A stretch of DNA of 64,000 bases from Acanthaster planci (Eukaryota > Echinodermata > Asteroidea > Valvatida > Acanthasteridae), in NCBI RefSeq assembly GCF_001949145.1, contig NW_019091358.1, forward strand, positions 3,946,887-4,010,886, read 5' to 3'. This document shows positions 12,842-25,000 of this stretch, in pieces (the stretch's first letter is position 1; the number at the start of each line of letters is the position of its first letter). Position numbers and translations under genes: made by a program. The notes below the pieces were generated by a model. That model saw only the letters and a program-made list of their open reading frames with translations. It had not been told where the DNA came from and did no database searches.

Positions 12842-14110
12842 TCATTTCTCACTGGTCTGCTCTGTTTTATGATCCATTTTCTTTCTCTGCTTTATCTCCT
12901 CAAGAAAATTCTCAAACCAATCGTCCGTTTGCAGAATGAAACTCAGACTTTTGGGACGAAAGTTGCATTCTTCCAACTTATCAAGCCGACTCTCAATCCG
13001 TTGTAGACTGGCATTCAGAACCCTCGGATTGCGATAAATGTCAGCGGCCACGAAACCTCTCTTGAAGAGGTAGTCACATTTGGTCTCTATGGTGTGGTCT
13101 GAGGCATTCAGGATCTTAGGCAGGCGCATCACCATGTCTAGTGACTCTTCAGAGCTGAGCGACAGACACCTCTGCATCAGCAGGAGCCGCTCGGTGATGA
13201 ACCCTGTGCCAATTCTCAGGACGCTTGGGCAGAAGCGGATGATCTTGGCCAAGGAGACACCAGTGAAGCCGAGACTGATGAGGTGCTGGACGTGGTGCTC
13301 GATCTCCCCAACAGTGCGGCCAAACAGGAGGGGGTCACTCCGGATCATGTACCTTAGCGCCGTCTCCGCGTTGCAGCTAGGGTCATGCTCCAACACCACG
13401 CGCCGCAGGCACTCTCCGATGTAACGCACACCATTCTTTCGCCGGTAGAACAGGCTCGGGAAGTACTTCAGAAGGATGCGCAAGTTCTTGTTGGTTAGGT
13501 TCAAGCTCTGGATGTACTCCATGTTGGACCTGATCCGCGACAGCGGAGTGGCGAAAAATCGCGGCACTCGCTGGAAGATGTTCAAGATGAGGAGACCCTC
13601 CAGCCCCAAATCTTGCAGGAACTGTATGTGCTCCTGGATGTTGGTGGCATCCACTTTCAAAAGCTCTGGTGACTTCCTCAGAATGGCGACAACTTCAGCC
13701 TCACTCAAATCCAGATTCTGCAGGAAGTTGACACGGTTTTGGACATTGGAAACATCTTCCACGAGCACCATGGGTTGGTTCTGCTGGATGAGATCACAGT
13801 CCAGTCCTAAGAAAGTCAAGTACCGCTTGGTCTCTTCATTCGGCACTGTTACCTTCCTCCCCCTCTTGGCTTTCACCGGCAGGTCTGTGTCACTACACAA
13901 CAGCCTTATAAACACCCCAGAGCTGTTCAGGCTCAAACTCAGAGGCTTCGCGACAGAACTTGATGTGCGCCAGCAAACAGTTCTGTGTCTCCCGCAGGGG
14001 CCATGAGTACCCTTCAACACAAAATTGCACCTGAAAAGACATCGTACCACATTTTTCACATGGACCTGAAACATGGTACCATGTAGATGTGCTGCCATCA
14101 TGTTGGCCAT
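12842..14110 (-). CDS. Mitochondrial mTERF-family nucleic-acid-binding protein (MTERF1-like)
   Basis: Single-exon reading frame of 422 residues. The family binds mitochondrial DNA or RNA through repeated three-helix motifs and acts in transcription termination, initiation or replication pausing; sea-urchin mtDBP and human MTERF1 belong to it. The mTERF-type repeats are visible as recurring L/I-rich units, e.g. EAEVVAILRKSPELL, VSLAKIIRFCPSVL, SLDMVMRLPKIL and ADIYRNPRVLNAS. The block LGLDCDLIQQNQPMV and the NPRVL-SLQRIESRLDKL region near the C terminus look most like MTERF1. The open frame extends upstream to a TTG at 14152 right after a stop. The first ATG is at 14110 (CCATGG context), and a second at 14074 (ACCATG) begins an acid-free, Arg/Lys-rich leader suited to mitochondrial import. 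Assignment to MTERF1, MTERF2 or mtDBP is inference. An intronless coding region is also found in human MTERF1. Confidence 0.85.
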   Translation of the reverse strand: MANMMAAHLHGTMFQVHVKNVVRCLFRCNFVLKGTHGPCGRHRTVCWRTSSSVAKPLSLSLNSSGVFIRLLCSDTDLPVKAKRGRKVTVPNEETKRYLTFLGLDCDLIQQNQPMVLVEDVSNVQNRVNFLQNLDLSEAEVVAILRKSPELLKVDATNIQEHIQFLQDLGLEGLLILNIFQRVPRFFATPLSRIRSNMEYIQSLNLTNKNLRILLKYFPSLFYRRKNGVRYIGECLRRVVLEHDPSCNAETALRYMIRSDPLLFGRTVGEIEHHVQHLISLGFTGVSLAKIIRFCPSVLRIGTGFITERLLLMQRCLSLSSEESLDMVMRLPKILNASDHTIETKCDYLFKRGFVAADIYRNPRVLNASLQRIESRLDKLEECNFRPKSLSFILQTDDWFENFLEEIKQRKKMDHKTEQTSEK

Positions 14111-14222
14111 GGAGGGATGGTAGAAAAGTATGTGAATGCTTTCAATATGCAATCAGAAAATGTGCAGCAGGCTGAATGCTATTCATAATGGAAATTTCCA
14201 CTCCAGCTGACAGTGGCTAGAA

Positions 14223-14225
14223 CCT
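14223..14225 (-). promoter_or_regulatory. Candidate splice acceptor in the mTERF 5' untranslated region
   Basis: Reading the minus strand, a long pyrimidine tract ending TTTTGTGACAG precedes GTTCTAGCC at 14223, about 110 bases before the chosen mTERF ATG. It would let the coding exon be joined to an upstream untranslated exon such as the one ending at 20224. Inference from splice consensus only. Confidence 0.4.
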
Positions 14226-14310
14226 GTCACAAAAGACAAGAAAAATATTCACCGAAAGTCTTGTAATGATAAAGCTCTTTGGTTATCGCATTTTGAAAAT
14301 GTTACAATTG

Positions 14311-14375
14311 ATATTCATTTTATTCATATCCCCTCTACATATTCATATTCAATATTCATTTTATTCATATCCCCT
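14311..14375 (+). repeat. 24-bp direct duplication
   Basis: ATATTCATTTTATTCATATC plus CCCT occurs at 14311-14334 and again at 14352-14375, a 41-bp period with a related spacer. Looks like a local tandem duplication upstream of the mTERF gene. Confidence 0.8.
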
Positions 14376-14816
14376 TTATCAGTGCTCACAAACAGAAAGC
14401 CCAAGAAATTGATCAATCCTCACTGACTGCAAAACAGATGGCATAGTATTATTTACTGCAACATTGGCAAGCACGTTGGTTCTCTATGTACATGAACTTG
14501 TATGACTGTACACTAAACTCATCCAAGATTGGCTCAATGCTTGCCAGGCCTGGCTTTTTAAACAAAAGCAGCTGCATAATCTCACTAAATACGAATGATG
14601 GGCATGATCAGTTGATCTGCAAGACTGATCTAGAAAGGGGGTTGGGAGGGTTGCAACCCCCGTTAGCCATGGCACTACCACTGAAATGATGGAAAATGAG
14701 TAGGCCTATCCAAAAAAATTAATTAATCCTAGACGAGGATTGCGCCATCCATCTGTCCATCTATAGTTGAACAATTACATTGATTTCAGGTGGATCCCCT
14801 TAGCAGGACATCCCTT

Positions 14817-15566
14817 AAAGACCAACTCCAACAGTTTGAAAAGTTTGGAAAATAAACTATTACAATGTATTGTATTAAGTGTGTAATAAATTTACCAAAT
14901 CATGTCTGCATCTGTATTTTTTGTGATTTTGCCAAAGCTTTTGACTGGTGTCTTTGGAGTTTGTGAAAACTTTCCACGATGTGACTGCTGGCAGTGCAGT
15001 TGAGAAACGAAATTTATATGATGTAATACCAGAGAAAACATTGCAACTGGTATTCGTGGCATGACCTACAAACGTATGTGTACATGAACATGGAGCTATA
15101 TGTGTGAGCACTGCATACCGAGGATCCATCTCTGTGCCGGGTCTACTGTGCCACATTATCTCTTTTCCGAAACCATGCATCATTGGTGGATGTACTAGAA
15201 ATACTGCAAAAGAACCAGGATTGAAATTCTTTGAGTTTCTGAAAAATGAGAGCATTCTTCAAGTTTTTGCAGTTGTCCGGGGCTAAGTATGCCTATAGCG
15301 CACATACACTGTGGTATTTCCTCTCCATGGAAATACATCATAGAAATCGATATTCATTAGATGCTAATGAGTCGTGATGACATGTTAATTTTTACAACAC
15401 TGGACTGGACTCCCAGGAAAAGTGGGTACAAAAACTCTGCTTTATTAACACAGAATCGTGTACATGTATTGCAAGGGACATATTGATATGTGCCACTTTT
15501 ATTAGACTTGGCCCTTCTGACTAGGATGCAATATGAGAAAAATTAGCATTACTGGAGTTGGTCTTT
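14817..15566. mobile_element. 750-bp element with 14-bp perfect inverted ends
   Basis: The left end AAAGACCAACTCCA is repeated exactly in inverted orientation at the right end (TGGAGTTGGTCTTT, 15553-15566). The similarity continues outward imperfectly (GGACAT on both sides), so the true ends may lie a few bases further out. The interior has no transposase-like frame. Probably a non-autonomous DNA transposon; the family is not recognised and no clear target duplication was found. Confidence 0.55.
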
Positions 15567-15880
15567 CAGTATGTCCATCACCCCCCTCCCCCATTTCCTG
15601 AAAGCTAGATCTGTCCCTGTTATTGTAGGATTTTCTGACAATAATTCTACCAATCTCTTCTTATTAGAAGTTGTGGAAGATTATTTTGTGAAAAAGGAAA
15701 TGAAGTCAGAGATTTTATACACAATAGACTGATAGCGCAATGCAATTGTGCGATTGTGCTGATCACACCAAACCCCAAAATGCCAACAGCCATGGAAGCC
15801 ATGAAAGCCAAGGCCTAACATTTGTTTTCTATGTTCAATACTCTGGGAGAAATCACTCTACAGAGTCTAATGCCAATATG

Positions 15881-16595
15881 GGTCTTACTAATTACCGCTG
15901 ACACACCGTCAACACACGACAGTAACGTCAACACAGCGTCAACTTCCCGAAAATACAAGTTCAATCTACAAAAGGGGCGTAGAAGTGTAATACTTGGGTT
16001 GAAAGAGAATTTCCGGTAGTTGGAGGTCACAAATCAATTTTCAAAATGGAGTTTTTTTCACACACAAAAAAATGATCTCTAGCAGCGTAGCTAATCACTG
16101 CCATCTTGCTTCCTCATGCAGCATGGACTGTACCATTTGGTGTGGATATGCTGTAAATTAAAATACTTTTTAAGAGAGAAAAAATCAATGTAGCAGAAAC
16201 AACATCATAGATTTTATTTAACACAGTTTTTGTCAAAATATGAAAAGGGACAATTTCTCAATCTTAAGAAAATAAAAATATAGTAACTTAAAGGAAAAGG
16301 CATCGTTTCTTTAAATATAATAATATCACCACCCTTCTAGCATCATTATATGGTCCCAGTTGCCCTAGAGGCAACATGACTGCTGATTTCTGAGCTGGTT
16401 CGACCAAATTAAAACGGCAAGTTTCCTGAGTCTAACCTATTGAGGTTTAGCCAAAATATCTTTTTGGCTGACACTTTACAGTTGACTCACTGTTGAGTAC
16501 TGCTTCTTTTGATTTCTAACATGTTTTAAAGGTTTGGACGCTTTGTTGATGGTGTGTTGACAGTCCGCTGCGTGTTGACGGTAATTAGTATGACC
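15881..16595. mobile_element. 715-bp element with inverted ends and subterminal GTCAACAC repeats
   Basis: The left end GGTCTTACTAATTACCG is matched in inverted orientation by the right end (CGGTAATTAGTATGACC, 16579-16595) with one mismatch. Just inside the left end, GTCAACAC occurs at 15908 and 15927 and GTCAAC at 15938. Just inside the right end, the inverse GTGTTGAC occurs at 16554 and 16572. Clustered subterminal repeats pointing inward are typical transposase-binding arrays in hAT- and MULE-like elements. No transposase is encoded. Confidence 0.6.
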
Positions 16596-16611
16596 GGCTA
16601 ATAGTCGTGGG

Positions 16612-16650
16612 TGGTTTTGCACAATGCCTTTCTACCATTGTGCAAAATCA
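16612..16650. repeat. Strong 15-bp stem hairpin
   Basis: TTTTGCACAATG pairs perfectly with CATTGTGCAAAA across a nine-base loop, and the stem extends outward by three more positions with one mismatch. It lies just outside the element at 15881-16595. The stem is too short for a typical animal pre-miRNA. Confidence 0.6.
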
Positions 16651-19360
16651 CTCATGCGGCAGGCTATTCAAATATTGACCCATCTGCATGAGCCATGTGA
16701 CTTGGTCAAAACTAGATTAGATTCAACACTTTGTCAGGACTCTGTCGATAAGGTTTAACGTCAGGGTATTTCTGGATTCTGGTATGTTCATATAAGCACG
16801 GAGGAATAAAACACATTAGTTAGCATGTTCAGTGCCAAACGTCTAGGCTTATGCATGGCTTACGCAAACGCATGTCCCATTATAGGCATGCCCGGTTAAC
16901 GGTTTCCGGTTGGTCAGGAAACTGGGCATGCGACACTTAATAATTTGAGGCTTAGGCCTAGGTATTTTTGAAGATGTAATTTTTTTTTCGGACACCGCTC
17001 ACATGAACATGTACTCCTACTTCACAGACAGGCGTCTTGGACTGGTGGTGGCAAAATTCTGGAAACTGATGGCGTTGGACTGTGGATGAGGCCCAGCTTG
17101 CTACCCAGACACGCCAGAATCCTAAACAAGCCTACATGTATTTTTGCGCCTGTAGAGGGCGTTCGTGCATTATACGCGCACGTGGGAATTTTTTTTGGGG
17201 GGGGGAATACGAAACGGGTGGGTACGGTTAAAAAAAAAAACGGCGTCCGAATTCGCGACTAGTATTTGCGCGTCGAAGTAACTTCAGGGTCCAGACCAGT
17301 AAATAAGTTGCCATAGACAACAGGGAAAAATATCCCCACTTCAAAAATCACGAAAAATACAAGTTTCACAGGTGTTAAGGACACATATCAAATTAAAGCT
17401 CGCTTCCTCGTCGTTCATTTTCCTTTCAATTTTCAGTTAACCGATGACTTTGAAGATATTTCTCTCCAGAGAAAATCACCCGTCAAAACAGTCAGGAGGG
17501 CCATGGTCCTTTTGGAAATTGATGCCTACACTCCAAGGCAAAAAAGAGCAATTTGGAGGGCCCCGTTCGGTCCGATACTTTCAGAAATACAAGCTGACAA
17601 TCCTGCCCCTGCATTTTCATCCACCTTTTTAACAAACCACCCCGCAGTCCACGTGCCACGAAAGGCTCTGATAGCAGAGAATTCAAATGGTGATTTGGTT
17701 TGCGCAGGCAATTTTGGACCTATTTACTGGCTTCCAACCGTCAGAACTTCGGCAAATGATGCTAGGCCGGGCAAGTGACACAAAAATTACTTACTAGGAT
17801 CACAGGATCGAGACAGAAGAGAATTTCTGTTATTGCGAAAGAGTACTGCAGTCTGCAGTGAGTGTAAGTCAACTGAGTTCTGAAACGTGGGGGAGGCCTA
17901 ATGATATTTTCACAAACTTGATGTGATAGATTTGCATTTTGGCGCATTTTAGTAGAAGCAGTTTATTATCGTAATTGCATTTACGGGTGACTCCCTTTAT
18001 CTCCTAAGTGAGTAAAATGTCCCTGCCTTGGCTATAAATAGCCGAATCCTCGTCCAGAACGATCTTCTAAATTTTGCCCCACCCCAAAAAAGCTCTCCCA
18101 AAATTTGACCCATACTTTGAATTTGAATATCCAGGGGAAATGTCCTGGCAGCTTACTTTCTCATATAGCTGGCTTTACCATGCATGTTCACTATATTAGA
18201 CCTATAATAAGTTTCCTATTTTGTGCTAAGGAAATTAAATGTTCGCATAGCCTATTGGAAATCTTGACTCAAAAACTGACGGCTGAAATGAATACTACGA
18301 ACATTAACAAAAAAAGATCATTAAAAAAATAAAATGTCCAGCTCACAGCTATGGATTCTCAGAAGTTTCTTCCCTTTACACTTTTTTTTTAAAGTGGCAC
18401 TGAAAGATTTGAATGATGCTGCACTATAGCTATTTAAAATTGAGGCCGGGGCATGGACACTGGTGTAGTCTACATACATGTCCTGTTTTTGCACCAGTCT
18501 GCAGTGTATGTTTGATGCTGTTTTTGTTGTGGGAGCTGCAAATGACTGTCGCGATACAAATCAGGCGGATGTGTTTTGCCGTCATTCAGTCAAACATGCC
18601 TCGTCAAGCAGCTGACATTATTAAAGCAGTAAGATGTAATTCCCCAATAAAAGAAAATTCCCCCCCCCCCGGAACATGTGGCACAGTGGTTATCAAGTTG
18701 ACCTTCAGAGCCTGATCATGACTTAATCCTTAGTGGGTCTTTGCTGGTGAATTTCATTTTTGTCCTCCCGCCCCCTGAAAAAAAAAATCCAGGTATTTTT
18801 CAAATGTTTTAATTCAATTCCACGTTAAATTGCAGGATTAATTCACTTTCTTTACGTGATCAGCGGCTCTATAGGATTTTTGGAGGGAAAAAGTCCAAAA
18901 CTATCTTAGGACAAATTGTTAGTGCTGTATAAACAGTAACAATCAGTGCACATATTCAGTAGCTGCACTGCCAAAAAAGCAAAAGCATATTGGTACCCAG
19001 GTTCATTGTTAAATATCCATTTATCCAATCATCTGTAATTTTTACATATATGTTTGTAAACTGTATTCTGTAACTCGGAACGGCCAGTTCTCGTAAATTC
19101 TTACATTATCTGAAATACCCACCTGGTTGGTGGCAATGCATTGGTTGTGCCTGTTTCTTACGTGCAGTATATTACATTATTTTTGTTTATTGGAAGACCC
19201 AGACTAAGATTTCTTGGACTTAGACCCGGACTCACACGTTCACTCGAGCCACAAGGTCTTGGACTCAGAAGTGGTAGAGCTGACTACAACATTACTATAT
19301 AAACAATCACAATTACAATTTAAAGTAAAAAAAAAAAGTCCTGACTTAAATATTCCATTT

Positions 19361-19573
19361 ACAGAGGCGCCGCGAGGGGGGACCCTGAAAAGAACGGTGG
19401 AAAAAAAAGAAAACAGCCAAAGAAATGAAAATTTGAAATGAATTGAAACATAATTATTTGCTTAAGAAAGAAAAATCGAACCTCTTCCAGCAGTTAAATG
19501 TTTTTGTTTAAACTGGACGGTTTGCCCCAACCCACCCACCCCCCCCAACAAAAAAAATTCTTGTGACGCCCAT
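19361..19573. repeat. G/C-run element relic
   Basis: Starts CAGAGGCGCCGCGAGGGGGG and ends, on the opposite strand, GCATGGGCGTCACAAGAA followed by a long G run. It resembles the other elements in this window that combine a GGCGT-containing end with G or C runs. Weak call. Confidence 0.3.
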
Positions 19574-20223
19574 GCATATTTTTAGCCAACGTGTTGCCAT
19601 TTTGGACCAAACCTCGATGTTGATATCATTCTGACGTTAAATCTGCTATGATTTAGGAGATTTCAACAGGCAAAAAAAATGAAGTGAAGGTGAAAGCATC
19701 AACTAGATTGAAATCGCCAAGCTCTTTGACCTCACATCCGTGCGTTCACTTGTCAAACCACCCATACAGCGCAGAGCGCTGGGAAGGGCAAATACATAAC
19801 ATATTTTTGTCGAGAACTTATTGGATGGAGTCTATATTACATGTAACTTCTGAACACGGGTCGATACTTCTGGCTCGGTGTGCACGACACGTGTGCATTT
19901 ATACTATATTGGGGATGTGATATTGGTCTTTAGCAACATAATCCTGGTTGCTATTTCTGACTCGGATGTGATTTTAGTGGTGTTGATGTGATTTTGGATA
20001 ATCCCTACCAAAATCACATTCAGGCGAGTCGCCTTTCCATTTTTGTCAGTTTGTATAAAGAAAGCACATCCAGGCCGTTCACAGTGTTAAAACTTCTATT
20101 GCGCCCTGTCCGCCAAAACTAGACCTAGTACGCCGTGTTCCAAGAACATTTTAGCCGTTATTTGCTACAACATGAAAGTGAAATGTATATTTCTTGCTTC
20201 TACATTTAATACATCTAACTCAC

Positions 20224-20300
20224 CTGCACCATGAACCTCCAGAAACCATGAAAACACGCCCGGCAGCACGCAGTTTGAAGATAGTTGTCCACGTGCAAGG
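20224..20300 (-). other. Possible 5' untranslated exon for the mTERF gene
   Basis: On the minus strand a CpG-richer segment ends TTCATGGTGCAG followed by the near-ideal donor GTGAGT at 20223-20218. The only minus-strand gene downstream before the window's next plus-strand gene is mTERF, whose candidate acceptor at 14223 lies 6 kb away. Joining the two would give short upstream open frames (for example one starting ATG GTG CAG) but no extension of mTERF. The 5' boundary given is arbitrary. Confidence 0.3.
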
Positions 20301-21548
20301 AGCGGAATTTTAACAAACAACCTAAGGCCAGTCCACACGACCACCTGTTAGCGCGCGTAAATTCAAATGTCATCATTCTGCGCGTTGTGCTGCGAACGAG
20401 CGCATGGACCTGAACGTAAAAATCCACATCTGATAGATGACAGATGTGGCTCTTGGACGGAGAATGCAAAGAAACAGCTACGAGAGAACGTTTTGCATAA
20501 CAAGCTCACTATGTGCGCACTACCGAGGTTTTGTTGGTAGAGGCAACGTTATGCAAATTTGCCACTTATTTTCCTCGCTGCCAGATGCGAACTTTATTTT
20601 TTCACAATAGTCTGGGAAGACACTTTGTACATTCCGATGGAAATTTTATTGCTTGCCTTGAGAGGAGACTAGTCTACACATCTGTTGTTAATTAGCTTCC
20701 CCAGTTAAAATTCGTACTCTAACTTCTTTTAAAAGATACATATACCAGAGCCGTGAATTTGAAAAAACGGAAATCTACAACGAAAGTAGGTTCCGGCTAA
20801 AAAGGGAATTACAAACCAAGTGCTTTTGAACAGAAAACAATTTTACACTGGGGTTTTAGCTTACAGCATGGGTGTTGCGGAAGAAAAGTCGCCCAGCGGA
20901 CCTGCAATTTACACGTGTAGGGAATTGCTACATCCGGGGAATCAAACTAGTTAATTCATCCACGGCCACCCACTGTGATAATGGGCAAATTTGGCAAAGA
21001 TAAGGGGACAGAGAAAAGGATGGTGTGTGGGGGGGGTTAACTATGTTTTGTTGCTACTTTTTACAGGAGGAAATAATGCAGAATAGTCAAAAGATTCAAC
21101 AATGTCCCGTAATGAATACGCCCAAAACCTCTTCTTTTAATTGACAAATTAACATTTAACTTTTAACTGTGTTTCAAAGAATAGAAACAGTATAACAGCA
21201 AGAGTAATGGCTATGCTTTAAACTTAGGTTTAAAAATGAGACACGTCTTGTTTTTAGCTATCACTACTGACGGTATTATTGCAAGGCTGTTAACATAAAT
21301 CTTTCCTAGCTTAACACGATAACAAAAGTGAAAATGGCATCACAAATTGCTTAAGTGGATAATATCCATTTGATGTGTTTGTTCTCAATTTTTAACTTGT
21401 ATGACTGATTAATGTTTAACGTTTGTCTTCATGTAAAACTTTGTCTTGAAAAGAAAAATTTAAACTTTAAGGAAATAATGATGTATGATAAATAAATGAT
21501 GGTTTTAAACTTAATGATTCACATTTCCTGAATAAAGACTTTTAACAA

Positions 21549-21554
21549 TTTATT
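21549..21554 (-). terminator. Candidate polyadenylation signal of GKAP1
   Basis: Minus-strand AATAAA about 500 bases beyond the GKAP1 stop codon, and the nearest canonical signal seen in that direction. Confidence 0.4.
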
Positions 21555-22057
21555 TCAAGTAAAACATTCACAATTGACATAAAAAGGGGCAAAAATCACC
21601 AACCTGTTTGCGCCAAGTGTTGCATGACCTATTCCCATAAACTTCTTTCCTAAGATTTAATTTACAGTTCTTCCGTAGGCAAATCCCTGTTTGCATTAAA
21701 TAAATGCTCAATGAATATCTTCTTATGACTAAGTTGGTTAAACTGAAGGCCTAGTGAAGCTCTTATGGTTAGTAGCTTTGCATTCAACTTGCAAGACTTT
21801 ACCAGGTGAAATCCGATTCCAAAAGGAAAGTCCTGTCGTAAGACCATATTCTCAAAACTTGCGAGTGGTTGATGAGGGGCTGCTTCTTGATCACAATGTA
21901 ATGCACACCTCAAGAATACACATTCTTAAAACACTATTGCTAGAAAATGTGGTAATTAAAAAAAAAGAATAAAGGGCCCATTGTTTTTGTATATCCTACA
22001 AACAAAAAGCAAAGCAATAATCCTAGGCACTCATGCATCAGGGTATGTTCTGTCTGT

Positions 22058-25000
22058 TCACTTTTTCTTCTCTTGTAATCTTTGTATTTCGGCCTTCAAT
22101 GAGGACACTTTGGAACGTTCCTGTTCTAAGGCTGCATGGAGCTCTGCTACCTGAAAACATTGAAAAAGAAGTTAAGTCAGGCAACTAATCTAAAGTCACT
22201 CACGTAACACACAAGGCAAAAGTTCAGCTAACTGATTTTGAGGCATCCATTTCCTCTAAGCCGATTCAAACACTGAGTCATGCTGTTATAAATGTACTGT
22301 TACGTTTACCATCATACCTCTGCCGTGAGTTCATCTTTGACTGCTGAAAGTTCATCGACCTGCTTCAGTACCTCAGCTTTGTCTTTCACTAATGAATACA
22401 AACCAGACAAACTGACAGTAACATTTACCAGCTTCTCAACTTTTCCTGAAAAACAGTCATTTTTGCATTTCAGTGTGTGTTAATGGTTCATACTAAAGTG
22501 ATTCTAAAAGCTTTACACTAAAACAAAGACCGCTATGGGATGGAGAAAGCAAACACTCGTATGGGATGGGAAAACAATGAAACTATAGAATTATACCCAT
22601 CAAATAACATTTTTTTTTCATAAATGGAAGACAACAAAACTGTTGCAAACTGCTTGCTTACTACAATGACCTAAAATATACAAATCTAAAAGTCAGGGCC
22701 AGACATCTCGACCAAAATCAATCTTCTGCAATTGGAAAAGATTCTGCTAGGGTTGAACACGTCAGATCACTTTTCGACTCGTTATTTTTTATTTCACAGG
22801 GATAAAGGCATACTCACTTTCTCCCTGGGCTAACATGAAGCAGAGCTGTTTATTTCTCTTCTTGACTTGGGTGAGTTCCTCCTGAATTCAAAGGAAAAGG
22901 AAATCGGGGATGAAAAAGAAGCAGAATGTATCGAAATATTACTCTGCGCCATCTTGTTGTTTTGTTTCGTGGAAATACAGATTTTCATACATTCTGTCCT
23001 TTGATCACAAATAAGAAACGTATGTCCGCACTAGGAAGGTAGTGTAAACGAGGCACAGGGGGCCTGTGAGTGTATTGTTATCCAGAGCCCTAAGCTGGTG
23101 TACACTTTCTGCAGAGTTCTAGCTGCCAGTCACAAGCCAGCTGGTGAGTATTTACAAACTTTGGTCCAAAGCGGTGGGAACACTGTATTTAGTAATGAAC
23201 AATCTCTGCAAAAAATGTACGTCTTGCTCAGAACTTTGGTTACCGTTTGACACTTGCCAGTGGGAACTCTGCTTGCATGTTTTTCTAACCCTATCAAAGC
23301 GAGACTATCCAATATGCTCAGTCAGCATTGTGTCGAGGGCCAACAAAAATTCTAGGGCTTACGAAAAGTGTGCGTGCCTGTAAACTTGCCTTGGGTGCAC
23401 CCTAATATGTAAACATAACATTCAGGCAGAAGCATGACAAATTTCTCTCATTTCCAGTTTGGCAAAAGCTTTCACACAGATTGTTCAGAACTTTCTGGTT
23501 CTCGGCTTATTCCGCCATAGCATCAACATGAAATGCTGGGCTGCAGCATTAAGTACCCAGGATGAAGTGGGGACAATGGAACACCGGTGCCATGGGCCCA
23601 TGAAACCCTTAATCTAGCCAAGAATCCTACTCTAAACCAAGCTGAAGTGTGTCCGCATCTGTATATCCTGTCATTCCAGGGGCTGGTTCAACAATGCGAT
23701 ACATGCGCCAATACTCGCATACCATGTTTACCTTAATTGTTGATGGCAGTATTTTTATGCATGGCAATGTGCTTCTCAATGCGACTCTGATCGTTACACA
23801 CACCTTCATTTTCTCCATGGCACTTTTCATTTCTTCTATTTCTTGGTCCCTCTTTTCCAGGTTGTCTTCAAATTGTATCCGCCTCACGTTCTCAGCAGCC
23901 AATTTCTGCTCACACAATGGAAAAAAAAAACAAAGGAAAGGGAAGAGAGATGTATTAAAAGATGTCATCTAGAGGAAGAAATGGGCAAAATAATGTCCAA
24001 GCTACGGTGCTCCTTCAAAACAGATAAGAATACCTTTTGGTAACTTTCAGCCCTAATTAAAACAAAAAAATTGTAAAAATGATGACAGTTTAACTGTATG
24101 CTGCCAGGTTTAATTTGAAGCTGCATGACGTATACCGTGGGGGGGGGGGAGATTTTAAAGATTTTCCATATTCAAAATTCTTCAATTCATGACTTTTTTT
24201 ACTGGACGTTTACACCCACACGAATGACTGTCTGGTGGCTACGCTAATGGTGGCTACTCTAATTTGCTACCTTGTAAAAAGAGCCCGGATTGTGTGGTGT
24301 TATGTAATTTTCTTTTGTTCCCAAAACTGACACAGTGTGCTGCTGGCGTATTTTCAATAGGGGCCAGATTAGCGTGCAGCGGTATTGTATCGCTCATCAC
24401 TGGAGCACTTTTGTCCCCAGTGGTCATCCGCTCGGGCTGAATGCCACAAACAGTGGTATAATCATTCAAAACAATGACAGATTTCCTCTGCTATTGACTG
24501 CTCGGTCTTTTGTTCCAAGTACAGTCTTTTGTTACAAGGCCCAATTCCCTTTGTCCAATTTCGGCCACCCCGGCTATGCATATAAAGCCAACGTCACCCA
24601 AACTAGGCTCCCCGGCAGCAAATGGTTAAATATCTTACACATATAAAATGAAAAGTAAGGTCTAATCTCCCACCTGATTTTTCTTTCGCAGGGTTTCCCG
24701 CTCTTCTTTTGTAATTATCTCAGCTGTATCTTTTTCCACTCTTTTGAAGAACTGTGGATCTGGTTCTGGTTTCTGGATTCAGTGAAAAAAAAAAAAGTGA
24801 GGGGCAAATCAGAAAAGCATTTTCTTATTCCCACAGAGGAGTAGTTGGGACTAACTCTCTGAATAAAACTGCCAACCCAACTACCCTCCTGTCATACCCA
24901 CATTTATATGCTTCAACCCTAACGATGCTGAACCGAACATTATCCAAAAGTGGGTTCTTTCTGTGGAAGTTTGTTGTGAGCAGTGAGCAAAAGATTCTAC

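Larger units (their letters stand above)
14153..21548. other. 7.4-kb gene-poor region
   Basis: No conserved protein was recognised on either strand. It contains a 24-bp duplication, two elements with inverted ends (14817-15566 and 15881-16595), a strong hairpin (16612-16650), G/T-run low-complexity DNA around 17.18-17.25 kb, 18.66 kb and 19.33-19.56 kb, and a CpG-richer stretch around 20.22-20.45 kb with a good donor site. Long open frames at 14875-15255 (-) and 17503-17778 (+) lack splice context, codon bias or recognisable motifs and are not called. Confidence 0.6.

Noticed and set aside
13476-14006. 176-residue plus-strand frame
   Set aside because: Antisense shadow of the mTERF coding exon.
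14875-15255. 126-residue minus-strand open frame
   Set aside because: Lies inside an inverted-repeat element, has no recognisable motif or coding bias, and no splice or start context.
16615-16647. Hairpin as a microRNA precursor
   Set aside because: A stem of 12-15 bp is shorter than animal pre-miRNA stems of about 22 bp or more.
17444-17790. Overlapping plus- and minus-strand frames of 60-90 residues
   Set aside because: Open on several frames at once because the DNA is richer in G and C; no conserved protein pattern.
18676-18790. TGGCACAGTGGTTATCAAG, resembling a polymerase III A box
   Set aside because: No B box at the right distance and no SINE body; could be a fragment but not supportable.
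23649-23972. 107-residue plus-strand frame
   Set aside because: Antisense shadow of GKAP1 exon 23804-23905.
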